From Mantamonas sphyraenae (lineage: Eukaryota > CRuMs > Mantamonadidae), in the NCBI GenBank assembly GCA_026936335.1, contig JAPMXV010000010.1, positions 1-64,000 of the forward strand: DNA of 64,000 bases, given 5' to 3'. Positions 1-11,500 of this stretch are shown here, one piece after another (within the stretch, counting starts at the first letter, position 1; every line of letters begins with the position of its first letter). A model generated the notes under the pieces. That model did no database searches. It was not told the DNA's origin and worked only from the letters and a program-made list of their open reading frames with translations. Both the position numbers and the translations under genes were made by a program.

Positions 1-15
1 ACCCTAACCCTAACC

Positions 16-56
<41 letters not shown>

Positions 57-188
57 CCCTAACCCTAACCCTAACCCTAACCCTAACCCTAACCCTAACC
101 CTAACCCTAACCCTAACCCCTAACCCTAACCCTAACCCTAACCCTAACCCTAACCCTAACCCTAACCCTAACCCTAACCCTAACCCTA
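1..188. repeat. Telomere, CCCTAA repeat tract
   Basis: Near-perfect tandem hexamers of CCCTAA fill the left edge of the window, so this is the C-rich strand of a TTAGGG-type telomere and the window begins at a chromosome end. Two units differ by one extra base (an extra A near 37 and an extra C near 120). TTAGGG telomeres occur in animals, fungi, many amoebae, apusomonads, trypanosomes and others, so the repeat does not fix the lineage. Confidence 0.98.
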
Positions 189-453
189 TTCGTGTTCTAT
201 CGTTGATATGATGAGTCCGGTCTAGGTCAAGTGAGTTGTGCTTGTGTCTGCTGGCGAGGTGGCTGAGTTGGGTGGTGACATGGGGCAGTGGGCAATGGGT
301 GGGAGAGGAAATGTCGCTGGTGAGTGGCCGTCGTCCTGCAACGCCGCGCAGTCAGCGATGCCCATCCGCCTTCAACGAAATATCACCAACACCCACAACA
401 TCCTCCACCAGTCCAACACAATCCACATACACTCCAGTACCACCACCACCACC
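189..453. other. Subtelomere-to-gene junction, no gene seen
   Basis: About 265 bases between the telomere and the first start codon. I see no subtelomeric satellite. From about 366 the sequence matches the stretch upstream of the next gene (about 3118-3201), so it is duplicated 5' flank or leader of the tandem gene pair. An open frame runs through it but is not supported as coding. Confidence 0.5.
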
Positions 454-2902
454 ATGGACAACGACTACTCAAGCACTCCGAAGCAACAACACACTCCCAA
501 CACCTACCCAGCGTGCGTTCTGCCTTCCACTCCGTTTTCTGACTGCCCGCTTCTCCCGCTTCCTTGCCTTCTCCATGCCTCTGTCGCTTCTCTCCACTCC
601 TCCCCTGCATCTTCACTTCCCCATCACCCCCGCTGCTGCCTTCACCGCTCTTCTCCGATCCCCTCTCCCCTGTCACTGCCCTCCCCGTTGCCAGTTTCCC
701 GGTCTGCCAATCTCCTCCGTTTTCCCCTCTTTGCTCGTTCCGGCCTCCCTTCACCCCCGCTTCTGCCCTGACGGCGTCCATCCCGCCTTCCGCTCACCGT
801 TCCTACCCTGCGCTGCCCCTCCCCGTCTCCCACACAGCTACGGGTACATGGTCCCTCCCATGGCTGCCCACCCGTTTCCGAACATGCTGCCCGCCTCTGG
901 CGTACAAAACCCGTACCAGCACCCGCAACCACCCATCATCTGGGTCCCTGTCAACACCCACCCGCAGCAACACCACGCATATGCTCATCAGGGCCAACCA
1001 TACTACGTCTATCCTCCTCCGCCGCCTCCTCAGCCGCGACAAACTGCCCAGATGCACTTCGCTCAGCCTGCGTTGCACCCTCCGCCTGCTCAACCCACCA
1101 CAAACCACAACTGCGTCCCCAAACGCATCAGCCCTGCCTTTGTCGGAATCACACGGACCACATCCACTACCACATCGTCGTCCTCCTCTCACCAGGGCAC
1201 ACGGCAGACTGGAGACAGCGACGACGACGACGCAGAACAGGACACACACACACATGACACCGGCGACGTGGAGGACCTGATGTTCCTGAACTTTGGCCAC
1301 CGTGAACCACGGTCAATCTCCAGCAACTCAGAGTGGATGACCAGCTCATGGATGGAGGCGTACGAAGAAGACGGCGAGGCAAACGACGCACCTCAGCAGC
1401 ACGTGGACGACGAGTTGGAAACTCAGGACACACTCAGCATTGCAGGCACTGGTGAGGCCATGGATGAGGAGTATATGCCGCATGACGACACCGACGACGA
1501 CACAGACGACATGGAACAGGAGGACACGGACGATTGGCAGCCGAGACGCACAAGCAGCAGCCGCACACGACGTCGCAGAAGCCACAACAGCCGACGCACT
1601 GGTACACAAAAGATGAAAGGCAGCGGACAGCGCAGGCTCAGGGTCACGGCTGACAGTGGCACAGAGACAGGAACGTCGAGCACACGGGCAAGGAGGGCCA
1701 AGAACGGAGACAACGGCGCACGGAAGAAAGCAGGCGTGGACAAGACGAACAAGTTGCCAGATGGTGTTGTGCGCAAGGGCTGGGCAAAGGGACCCAGTGA
1801 CGAGCGCAGCCACAGCAACAAGAAGGAGCACACGGCACTGCTGAAGCACATGCACACTCTGGCCAACGAGCATCCCATTGACGACATCCCCGAGCTCATG
1901 ACACTGCAGGCGCGTGTTGTGGTATGCCATGGCACCCAGTTGACGCTTGTCCGACAGATTCAGCTCGCTCTGGGCAACATTCCCGTTTCCCAGGGCGACA
2001 TGGCCTTCTGCCTCACCCTTCTCGGCCGTGACATGGATCAAAAGGCGTGCAGCCATGCCATCCGCGACGCTGGTCTGGCCGTGGGTGTGACAAAGGCTGG
2101 GTTGAAGGTGTGCTGGCTGGAGGAGCCACACGACCACGGTGACCCCAACTACGCCCTCCTCCACCTGCTCATGACAGAGATGGACACACTCGGCGACAGG
2201 CCCCATCCCACCAGCTGGAAGGAGCACAAGCAGACCCAGCTGTGGCTGCAGAAAGCACGACGCCCTGCTGACAACGACAGCGACCCACACTGGACACAAT
2301 GCGACTACGACCACCACCTCACCACAAACAATGTGAGAAAATGGCATCCTGAGTCTGTGCGCAGTGGCTGGGCAAAGTACAGTCCCAGCGACGAGCGCGG
2401 CAGCTGCACGGAGCGGGAGTTCCAGACGCTGCTGGCGCACATGAAGGCACGCGCAGCCCAGCACCCTCGCCATCAGCACGCACACGAGCTCCAGGCACTG
2501 CGTGAACTGATCAACAACGGCAGCCTGATGTCCCTGGTGCGACACATCATCCTTGCGTTGGGCAACGTTGGCGTGCCGCCTGTCGACCTGGCCTTCTTTG
2601 TCCGTCTCCTCAGGCCACACGTCACCTGCAGGCAGGTGCAAATTGCCATCAGCAAAACCCTCAGCCGCGGTGTCACCTCCCTCTCCCTCAAGATCGCCTG
2701 GCTCGACAACCCCCGACCCAGCGACGCCACACTGCACATCCTCCTCCACAACCTCATCGACCGCATCACACCCCACATCATCACACGTCCCACCACCCCC
2801 GCACTCGTCAACGCCTACCCCATCCCCTCCTTCACCCTCGCCAAGCGCAAAGACCCTTCCTCCTCCTCCTCCTCCTCCTCCAAACGCCAGCGCCTCGAAT
2901 GA
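454..2902 (+). CDS. Subtelomeric repeat-module protein, copy 1
   Basis: Uncharacterised, predicted 707 residues in two exons: 454-512 and 838-2902, with a GTGCGT...CACAG intron of 325 bases. The splice is supported by the next gene, which has the same exon ends and rejoins the same frame although its intron is 324 bases. The protein starts with a Tyr/Pro-rich segment (PPPPPP near residue 70), then a Ser tract and acidic run, an Arg-rich basic stretch that looks like a nuclear localisation signal, and then two related modules of about 150 residues at about 325 and 522. Each module begins with V-R-x-G-W and D-E-R, and contains LVR-x-I-x-LALGN followed by a D-x-AF motif. It ends in a Ser run and KRQRLE, another possible nuclear signal. 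I recognise no known domain. A nuclear role is inferred from the basic patches only. Confidence 0.75.
2858..2881 (+). repeat. TCC microsatellite coding poly-Ser, copy 1
   Basis: Eight perfect TCC units encode the Ser run just before the C-terminal KRQRLE of copy 1. The matching tract in copy 2 is longer. Confidence 0.9.
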
Positions 2903-3201
2903 ACCACCCCTTCATTCCCACACCCTTACCACTCACCCTCTCCTCCGCACCCAATCACCCTCTCTATCACCTCATCTGGCAGTGTCACCCACCCTCCCCA
3001 CACTCTCTCCTCCACATACTCCTCCATCCCACCACACCCAAACATTGCCTCCCCCTCCTCCCCATTCATCACCAACCCGTCTCTTTAGCCTCGTACACCT
3101 GTGCACCCCACCCATCCGCCTTCAACCAAAGTGTCACCAACACCCACAACTCCCTCCACCAGTCCAACACAATCCGCATACACTCCAGTACCACCACCAC
3201 C

Positions 3202-6200
3202 ATGGACAAAGACTACTCAAGCACTCCGAAGCAACAACACCCACCCAACACCTACCTAGCGTGCGTTCTGCCTTCCACTCCGTTTTCTGACTGCCCGCTT
3301 CTTCCGCTTCCTTGCCTCCTCCATGCCTCCGTCGCTTCCCTGCACTCCTCACCTGCATCTTCACTTCCCCATCACCACCGCTGCTGTCTCCTCCGCTCTT
3401 CTCCGATTCCCTTTATCCTGTCACTGCCCTCCCCGTTGCCAGTTTCCCGGTCGGCCAACCTCCTCCGTTTTTCCCTCTCTGCTCGTTCCAGCCTATTTTC
3501 ACCCCCGCTTCTGTTCTACCGGCGTCAATTCCGCCTTCCGCTCACCGTTCCCACTCCATCTTCCCCCTCCCGTCTTCCCCACAGCTATGCGTACATGGTC
3601 CCTCCCATGGCTGCCCAGCCGTTTCCGAACATGCTGCCCGTCTCTGGCGTACAAAGCCCGTACCAGCACCCACAACCACCCATCATCTGGGTCCCTGTCA
3701 ACACCCCCTTCCAGCAGCACACCGCATATGCTCATCAGAGTCACCCATACTACGCCTACCCTCCTCCGCCGCCTCCTCAGCCGCGACAAACCGCGCAGGT
3801 GCACGTCGCTCAGCCTCCGTCGCACCCTCCGCCTGCTCAACCCACCACAAACCACAATCGCGTCCGCAAACGCGTCAGCCCTGCCTTTGTTGGCATCACA
3901 CGGACCACATCCACCACCACATCGTCGTCCTCCTCCCACCAGGCCACACGGCAGACTGGAGACAGCGACGACGACGACGCAGACCAGGACACACCCACAC
4001 AAGACACCGGCGACGTGGAGGACCTGATGTTCCTGAACTTTGGCCACCGTGAACCACGGTCAATCTCCAGCAACTCAGAGTGGATGACCAGTTCATGGAT
4101 GGAGGCGTATGAAGAAAACGGCGAGGCAAACGACGCAACCCAGCAGCACGTGGAAGACCAATTGGAAACTCATGGCCCGCTCAGTTTTGCAGACACAGGT
4201 GATACTATGGATGAGGAGTACATGCCGCAAGAAGACAGCGATGACGACGCAGACGACATAGAGCAGGAGGGCACGGACGAGTGGCAACCGAGACGCACAA
4301 GTGGAGGCCACAGACGAGGCAGAGACCACAACAGCCGACGTTCTGGTCCACAGAAGATGAAAGGCAGCGGACAGAGCAGGCTCAGGGTCACGGCTGGCAG
4401 TCGCACCGAGACAGGAACGTCGAGCACACGGGCAAGGAGGGCCAAGAACGGAGACAACGGCGCACGGAAGAAATCAAGCGAAGACAAGACGAACAAGTTG
4501 CCACATGGAGTTGTGCGCAAAGGGTGGTCAGTGGGACACAGCGACGAACGCAGCCACAGCAACAAGGAGGAGCACGCAGCACTGCTGATCCACATGCACA
4601 CCCTGGCCAACGAGCATCCCATCGACGACATCCCCGACCTCATGACCCTGCAGGCGCGTGTTGTGGTCTGCCATGGCACCCTGTTGACGCTGGTCCGACA
4701 GATTCTGCTCGCTCTGGGCAACATTCCCCTCTCCCAGGGCGACATGGCCTTCTGTCTCACCCTTCTCGGCCGTGACGTGGGTCACAACGAGTGCAGACTC
4801 GCCATCCTCAAAGCTGGTCTGGCCATGGGTGTGACAAAGGCTGGGTTGAAGGTGTGCTGGCTGGAGGAGCCACACGACCACGGCAACCCCAACTACGCCC
4901 TCCTCCACCTGCTCATGACAGAAATGGACACCCTCGGCGACAGGCCCCATCCCACCACCTGGAAGGAGCACGAGCAGACCCAGCTGTTGCTGCAGAAAGC
5001 ACGACGCCCTGCTGACAACGACAGCGACCCACACTGGACACAATGCGAGTACGACCACCACCTCACCACCACCAACGTGGACAAGTGGCATCCTGAGTCT
5101 GTGCGCAGTGGCTGGTGCATCACTCCGTACAACGACGAGCGTGGCAGTTGCACGGCGCGGGAGTTCCAGACGCTGCTGGCACACATGAAGGCACGCGCAG
5201 CCAAGTACCCTCGCCATCAGCACTCACACGAGTACCAGTCACTTCGTGAGCTGATCAACAACGGCAGCCTGCTGTCCCTGCTGCGACACATCATCCTTGC
5301 GCTGGGCAACGTTGGCGTCCCGCCTGTCGACCTGGCCTTCTTCGTCCGCCTCCTTAGGCCACATCTCACCTACAAGCATGTGAATGGTGCCATCAGCGCC
5401 ACCCTCACCCGTGGCGTCACCCCCCTCTCCCTCAAGATCGCCTGGCTCGACAACCCCAAACCCAGCGACGCCACACTGCACACCCTCCTCCACACCCTCA
5501 TCGACCGCATCACACCCCACATCAACACACGCCCCACCACTTTCGCACTCGTCAACGCTCTCCGCATTCCCGAGCTTGTCCTTCCTGAGCCAACAGAGGA
5601 AGAGATGATGGCCGTGGACGATGGACTGCCAGATGGCGTTGTGCGAAGTGGCTGGACAAAGTGGCGCAAGAGCGAGCGCAGCCGCAGCAATAGGAAAGAG
5701 CACACGGCACTGCTGAACCACATGCGCACCCTGGCCAACGAGCATCCCATTGACCGCATCACGGACCTCATGACCCTACAAGCGCGTGTTGTGGTCTGCC
5801 ATGGCACCCTGAACACGCTGGTCCGACAGATTCAGCTCGCTCTGGGCAGCATTTCCCTTTCCCAGGGCGACATGGCCTTCTTTCTCACCCTTCTCGGCCG
5901 AGATGTGGATCAAGAAGCGTGCAGACTCGCCATCCACGACGCCGGTCTGGCCATGGGTGTGACAAAGGATGGGTTGAAGGTGTGCTGGCTGGAGGAGCCA
6001 CACGACCACGGCAACCCCAACTACGCCCTTCTCCACCTCATCATGACAGAGATGGACACTCTTGGCGACAGGCCCCATCCCACCACCTGGAAGGAGCACA
6101 AGCAGACCCAGCTGTTGCTGCAGAAAGCACGACGCCCTGCTGACAACGACAGCGACCCACACTGGACACAATGCGAGTACGACCACCACCTCACCACCAC

Positions 6201-6792
6201 CAACGTGGACAAGTGGCATCCTGAGTCTGTGCGCAGTGGCTGGTGCATCACTCCGTACAACGACGAGCGTGGCAGTTGCACGGCGCGGGAGTTCCAGACG
6301 CTGCTGGCACACATGAAGGCACGCGCAGCCAAGTACCCTCGCCATCAGCACTCACACGAGTACCAGTCACTTCGTGAGCTGATCAACAACGGCAGCCTGC
6401 TGTCCCTGCTGCGACACATCATCCTTGCGCTGGGCAACGTTGGCGTCCCGCCTGTCGACCTGGCCTTCTTCGTCCGCCTCCTTAGGCCACATCTCACCTA
6501 CAAGCATGTGAATGGTGCCATCAGCGCCACCCTCACCCGTGGCGTCACCCCCCTCTCCCTCAAGATCGCCTGGCTCGACAACCCCAAACCCAGCGACGCC
6601 ACACTGCACACCCTCCTCCACACACTCATCGACCGCATCACACCGCACATCACCACCCGCCCTACCACCACCGCACTGGTCAACGCCTACCCCATCCCCT
6701 CCTTCACCCTGCCCAAGCGCAAAGACCCTTCCTCCTCCTCCTCCTCCTCCTCCTCCTCCTCCTCCTCCTCCAAACGCCAACGCCTCGAATGA
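3202..6792 (+). CDS. Subtelomeric repeat-module protein, copy 2
   Basis: Tandem paralogue of the upstream gene, predicted 1088 residues from exons 3202-3260 and 3585-6792. The intron is 324 bases and free of stops in frame, so an unspliced reading frame also spans it. N-terminal Pro/Tyr-rich, acidic and basic regions match copy 1. The C-terminal half holds four modules in the order A-B-A-B at about residues 325, 521, 701 and 897, a pitch of 376 residues, against a single A-B in copy 1. The two B modules and their linkers look identical at the DNA level for over 500 bases, which means very recent duplication or conversion. It ends in a Ser run longer than that of copy 1, followed by KRQRLE. 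Function unknown. Conserved Trp, Arg and Leu positions between A and B suggest a helical fold used for binding, which is inference. Confidence 0.75.
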   Translation: MDKDYSSTPKQQHPPNTYLACVLPSTPFSDCPLLPLPCLLHASVASLHSSPASSLPHHHRCCLLRSSPIPFILSLPSPLPVSRSANLLRFSLSARSSLFSPPLLFYRRQFRLPLTVPTPSSPSRLPHSYAYMVPPMAAQPFPNMLPVSGVQSPYQHPQPPIIWVPVNTPFQQHTAYAHQSHPYYAYPPPPPPQPRQTAQVHVAQPPSHPPPAQPTTNHNRVRKRVSPAFVGITRTTSTTTSSSSSHQATRQTGDSDDDDADQDTPTQDTGDVEDLMFLNFGHREPRSISSNSEWMTSSWMEAYEENGEANDATQQHVEDQLETHGPLSFADTGDTMDEEYMPQEDSDDDADDIEQEGTDEWQPRRTSGGHRRGRDHNSRRSGPQKMKGSGQSRLRVTAGSRTETGTSSTRARRAKNGDNGARKKSSEDKTNKLPHGVVRKGWSVGHSDERSHSNKEEHAALLIHMHTLANEHPIDDIPDLMTLQARVVVCHGTLLTLVRQILLALGNIPLSQGDMAFCLTLLGRDVGHNECRLAILKAGLAMGVTKAGLKVCWLEEPHDHGNPNYALLHLLMTEMDTLGDRPHPTTWKEHEQTQLLLQKARRPADNDSDPHWTQCEYDHHLTTTNVDKWHPESVRSGWCITPYNDERGSCTAREFQTLLAHMKARAAKYPRHQHSHEYQSLRELINNGSLLSLLRHIILALGNVGVPPVDLAFFVRLLRPHLTYKHVNGAISATLTRGVTPLSLKIAWLDNPKPSDATLHTLLHTLIDRITPHINTRPTTFALVNALRIPELVLPEPTEEEMMAVDDGLPDGVVRSGWTKWRKSERSRSNRKEHTALLNHMRTLANEHPIDRITDLMTLQARVVVCHGTLNTLVRQIQLALGSISLSQGDMAFFLTLLGRDVDQEACRLAIHDAGLAMGVTKDGLKVCWLEEPHDHGNPNYALLHLIMTEMDTLGDRPHPTTWKEHKQTQLLLQKARRPADNDSDPHWTQCEYDHHLTTTNVDKWHPESVRSGWCITPYNDERGSCTAREFQTLLAHMKARAAKYPRHQHSHEYQSLRELINNGSLLSLLRHIILALGNVGVPPVDLAFFVRLLRPHLTYKHVNGAISATLTRGVTPLSLKIAWLDNPKPSDATLHTLLHTLIDRITPHITTRPTTTALVNAYPIPSFTLPKRKDPSSSSSSSSSSSSSSKRQRLE
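4974..6627 (+). repeat. Internal coding duplication, 1128-base pitch
   Basis: Bases about 4974-5499 recur at about 6102-6627 with no difference that I can see by eye, at an offset of 1128 bases (376 codons). Flanking parts of the unit differ at scattered sites. The unit keeps frame, adding one A-B module pair to the protein. Confidence 0.85.
6730..6771 (+). repeat. TCC microsatellite coding poly-Ser, copy 2
   Basis: Fourteen TCC units encode the C-terminal Ser run of copy 2. The change in length between paralogues is a whole number of codons. Confidence 0.9.
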
Positions 6793-6822
6793 ACCACCCC
6801 TTCATTCCCACACCCTCCCCAC

Positions 6823-8438
6823 TCACTCTCCCCTCCCCACCCACCCAATCACCCTCTCCATCACCTCATCTGGCAGTGTCACCCACCCATCCCACCCTCC
6901 CCGCTCCACATACCCCTCCATCCCACCACACTCAAACATCACCTCCCTCTCCTCACCATTCATCACCAACGCCACCTCCATCGCCTCATCCACCTCCTTC
7001 CCACACTTCACCCAATGCCACTCTCTCCTCCATACCTTCTCCCTGATGATCCCCATGGACGTCCTGCGCACTCGAGCTCCCCAAGCCCGCAACAGCCCAA
7101 CAGCTGCGTCCCTTTCCTCACCGAGCGCCGAGTCCAGTGCGCTCACCTGCCTCGGACACGCGTTTACGTTTACGCCCCACACCTTGAGCATCGCCATCAC
7201 CTCCACATCTCCTGTCCCTGCTGCCGCCACGAAAGCTTCAGCTTTCGCACGATTCTCCCTTTGCGTCGCCTGTGCCTTTGAACTTGTCACCCCTTTCAGC
7301 TTCCAGCATGTCCGATTCCTCTTCATAGCTTCCTCCAACGCGGTCTCTCCGACAGACGTCGACTGGTTCCTCCCCACGTCAAGCACACAAATGCTTTGGA
7401 TTCCCTTTGCCATTGCTGCCAGCCCCACATCTCCAATCCGATTCCCGTACACGCTCAGTTCCTCGATTGTGCTGCTCTCTCCCATTCCTCTTCCCAGCGA
7501 AGCAGCTCCATCATCTCCAATGCCGTTGCTCGCCAGTGAAAGTTTTGCCAGACGCGCACCTTTCCCCAGGGCCCTCCCAAACTCAGCTGCCCCATCATCC
7601 CCCACCGCGTTGTTGTCCAGATACAGCGACTCCAGATACTCGTTGCTAACCAGTGCATGCGCCAACGCCTCTGCTGCCTTGTTCCCCAGGCGGTTCGACC
7701 GCAGCGTGAGAGTTCGCAAGCGAGATCCCTCCAGTCCCAGCGCCAACTCTACGCCCACGCCATCCTCGATCTGATTGTAGTCCAAGTGCAAGACTTCCAG
7801 GTGTCGGTTCTCCTTCAGGTCCTGGCCCAGCACGCCCGCGCCTTCCTTGACAAAGTTGTTTTGCAGGCTGAGGTGCTGCAGCGACGAATTCACCGCCAGG
7901 GCCCTCCCAATCGCCTCGCCTCCCTTCGCCCCAATATTGTTGTGGTCCAAAAACAGCAGCTGCAGCGCGCTGTCCCCCTGCAGGAGCATTGCCAAGGCCC
8001 CTGTGCCCGAGTCGCCGATACCGTTGTGGCTCAAGCTCAGCCCCTGAAGCACACAGTTCCCCACCAACCCGTTGCACAACACATCCACCTCTGTATCGCC
8101 TAAGCAATTGTTATCCAACGTGAGCACCTGCAATGTCCAACCAACCGCAGCCTTGGCCAACGAGACCATCCCTCCTCCCTCCCCGAGTCCGCACCGAGAC
8201 GCGTGCATCCTCCTCACCGACGTAGTGCGCATCAACGCCTTTCCCAACACCTCCCACCCCTGTTCTCCGAGATGCAATCCACTCACTTTCACGTCCTGGC
8301 CCCCCTGTTAGTCCACACCCTCTCTCCAGCTCTCCCACCCCAACGTACCTCCCCGGCCTCAGCCAAAGCTTTCTCCACCTCCCCATCATCCCGCTCCAAC
8401 AATTCCTTCCACTTGGTCACTCCTCTACCGCTATTCAT
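6823..8438 (-). CDS. Leucine-rich repeat protein (RNase-inhibitor type)
   Basis: Two exons on the minus strand: 8438-8349 and 8304-6823, with a GTACGT intron of 44 bases. An alternative acceptor 9 bases downstream keeps the frame and lies at a more usual distance from the CTAAC branch site. Predicted about 520 residues. The middle, about residues 70-350, carries at least eight LRRs of the L-x-x-L-x-L-x-x-N-x-I/L-G-D type, each followed by a helix rich in Ala and Gly, as in ribonuclease inhibitor and NLR proteins. Around residue 390-450 there are one or two degenerate ankyrin-like units (AAAGTGDVEVM). No NACHT, kinase, F-box or transmembrane segment is visible, so this is an intracellular LRR scaffold of unknown partner. 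Its stop lies 30 bases from the stop of the plus-strand gene. The frame stays open upstream of the ATG, but only with non-ATG codons. Confidence 0.8.
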
Positions 8439-8531
8439 GCCACTTGCCAAGTGCGATTCGATTGAACTAGCGCCTGTATGCGGCGCGAGGTGTTTTGAAA
8501 AATACAATTCACTTGCCCCCGCCCGCGCAAC

Positions 8532-11500
8532 CTACACCCCCCCGTTCACCACAAAGTCCCCGCTCATCATCAACGGATACCCCAGCGGCGGCTGACCCGC
8601 CTCAATCACCATGTTCTTCAACAACATCCGGTTGCTCTGAATCGCATACCGCTCCTCGTCGTCTGCCGCCAGAAACATCAGCTCCACCCCCATCCACCCC
8701 CACCCGCCACGCACTGCCTCGTACTCCACCCGCCCCACCTCCACCTGTTGCTCGCTCATCGTCAGCATTTCTGCCTCAAACACCCCCATCTCGTCCGCTG
8801 CCTGCCCCACCCGCCACAGCTTCTCCGTGTGCCGCCCCAGCGCGCGCGCCCACTCCTCCTCTTCACCCGCTACACCCACAAACAACTCCTTATCATACTC
8901 TTCCAGCTGTTCCTCCACCTCGTCCTCTGTCTCCCACCCGCCGTACACCAGGCCGTCCACCGCAAGCTTGAACGCGTACCGATAGGCCTTGACGCACGCC
9001 CGACGCACACGCTCGCTCTCCAGCACACGGCCCAGCCCTATCGACGGCGGAAAGTTTCCCTGCAGACAATTCCACACGTGGCCCTTGCCCGCCACCCCGG
9101 CTTTGAACCCCAGCGGAAACGGCTCCCGGTGCGTCAACACAAACAAGCTCGCCGCCATCTTGGCAATCCCATCACGCCTCCCCTCCTCCGCTTTGTCCAC
9201 CATCTGCTTCGGCATCTGCTCCGCGGTCCTTCCCGCGTACTCCACAGCTGCTTCCTCCGAAAGCCGCACCAACTCCTGTTCGCCACCGTCTTTGCGTAGC
9301 ACATACACCAACGCCTGCAAGAACCGTTCCGGGATCTCCTCAAGCACCTCGGGGCTGTCGATGATCCCTGTCAGCACCATCTTGCTCTGTGAGTAGGTCC
9401 TCAGCGTGATTTGCGTTCGCGCACGCAACACTGACCAGAAAAACTGGTTCCGCGTCGAGTAGAATCCGTTGTTCCCTGCCCGTGCATCCTCTCCGTCCCC
9501 CGTCCGCTTCGCAGACGCATGCTCAAACACGTCGTCCACACGCCCAGCTTCCACTGCGTGGCATGACGTCTGCTGAAGTTCCAGACCCTTTACCACAAGC
9601 ACATACGCCTCATGGTGCCTCTCCAGCACCTGCACCCATAGAATACGTGTTTGGTGCCTCAGCAGCAGCGTACACCCCGGCTGCACGTCCCCCGCCGCTC
9701 CGCTACGCAGCTTCGACACAAGTCGCGGCACAAGCTGCGGCAGCAGATGCAGGTAGAACGACGCATCCTCCCCGCTGCTTTCCTCGCCGTTCCCTTCCGC
9801 CCAGTGCCGCACCGGCCGTGCAAACCCCACCAGGAACAGCGGCAGGCCAAACACAGGCAGCAACGGTGCGTCCAAAGCGGCACCAATCAAAATCACCAGG
9901 GCTGTCACCGGCGCAGCCGCATACACTCGCTTCAGCATCCCGGACGTGTTGCGCACACGCGCCTTTGGTTCGTGCGCCAGAGAGTGTCCCGCAAGCACCA
10001 CAAAGAACGTCTTGTGCACTATCTGCGACCCACGGTGCAGCGCGAGGCCAACCAAACACAACCACACTTCGAGCTCCACACTCACCGCCGCCTGTGTCAG
10101 CAACGCCACCCCAACCTCCATCCCGGCCCACGTGCTCGCGTGCCACGGCCAACGAACCGCGCGGCACACGAGCAGCACCTGCCACCACGTAGACGCCCTG
10201 CGCACCTCCAGGCTAACCACAACCACGCATAGCACCGCGGTCACCTTGTCCAGCACACGGTACACCTTGCCCAGCGTCTCTCGCTGCCCCCGTTTCACGA
10301 CCCCATTTCGCCACAGACCGCCCACCACGAATGGCTGCTGCAGGTGTTCGCTTGCCCACTGCACACACGTCACACACAGCACCACAATCCCTTCCACCTG
10401 TGCGTCGTGCCAAGCCACAAGCTGGCCGAGAACCCCGCTCACAACTCCCAGCAGTATTGCCACGCACACGTGCAGCCCCGCCGCCTTGAACCTCTCTGCA
10501 GGCGTGCTACGCATTGCCACCAGCACACTGTGCGCCGTCGCACTGCCGTACCCATCCACGGCCGCAACTGTGTTGCCGTTGCCCGTCGTCGTGCTCACCG
10601 TCAGCAGACCACCGCCCCACGCTGCATTGCTCGCCAAAAGGTACGATGTACACACGCACACAGGCACCGTCAACGCGCCCAGCACGCCAGACAGCTGCCA
10701 CAGCACTACCACGCTGCCGCCTCCAACCGCAAGCATCGCCGCTTGACGCGCATTCGTTGCCGCCGCCGTTCCTCCCAGCACACGCACATTCACCTGCTCG
10801 CATGCCCACGCCATCAACGCGTCGGCCTGTGGCAGCATCCCTGCCACGTACAGCACCGGCACAGCCGCTGCCACCCACAATGCTGCCTCGCTTGTCCCAC
10901 TCACAAACGCCCCGATACCCGCAATAATGATATGATACACAGCCCGCGAGAACCGCGACACCTGTAGCCGCCCTGCAGCATTGTACACGTTTGCATCCAC
11001 GGGCTCTCGCCCCACCAGACCCCACGTCGAGCTCGCCACTGCCAGCCACGCAAGCACCACTCCCGCCACGTGCCAGTCCAGCGCAAACATGCTTGCCAGC
11101 AGCACCATCCCCGCATGCATCAAAAACCCAAACACGCAGCTTGCCACCACAACCCACCACGCACGCGCTTCCCCCAGCGCAAAGTCCCACGCCGACGATC
11201 CAAATTCCCCGCCAAACGCCCACACCGCCTCGTCCGATATCACTGCTTGCAGCGACTCCACCTCTCCAACCTTGGCACCTGCCCCGCGCGGACGCACAGC
11301 CTCCACGGCAAGCACAAGCAGCAACGCAACCCCTGCGGCACACAGCACACAGCCCGCCTCGTCAGTAACGGCTTTGCATCACACCTCCCCACACTCCCCA
11401 CCACTCACCTCCGCCCACCAGCGACCCTTCCACGCGTCCAAGCACGCCCAGCTGTACCAGAAGCGTGCACACCACTCCGCTCACAAACGGAACCCCCTGC

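Larger units (their letters stand above)
366..6890 (+). repeat. Whole-gene tandem duplication
   Basis: The segment from about 366 to 2995 is repeated from about 3118 to 6890. The duplicated block includes the 5' leader, both exons, the intron, and the 3' flank starting TGAACCACCCCTTCATTCCC after each stop. The copies differ by substitutions and small indels, including the 1-base intron length difference, so the duplication is older than the internal one in copy 2. Confidence 0.9.

Noticed and set aside
1346-2776. 476-codon minus-strand frame opposite subtelomeric copy 1
   Set aside because: The plus-strand product is the one conserved between the two paralogues with its splice sites; the minus frame is not consistently maintained.
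8439-8507. Longer LRR N-terminus starting at 8507
   Set aside because: The codon there is TTG, not ATG; the first in-frame ATG is at 8438.
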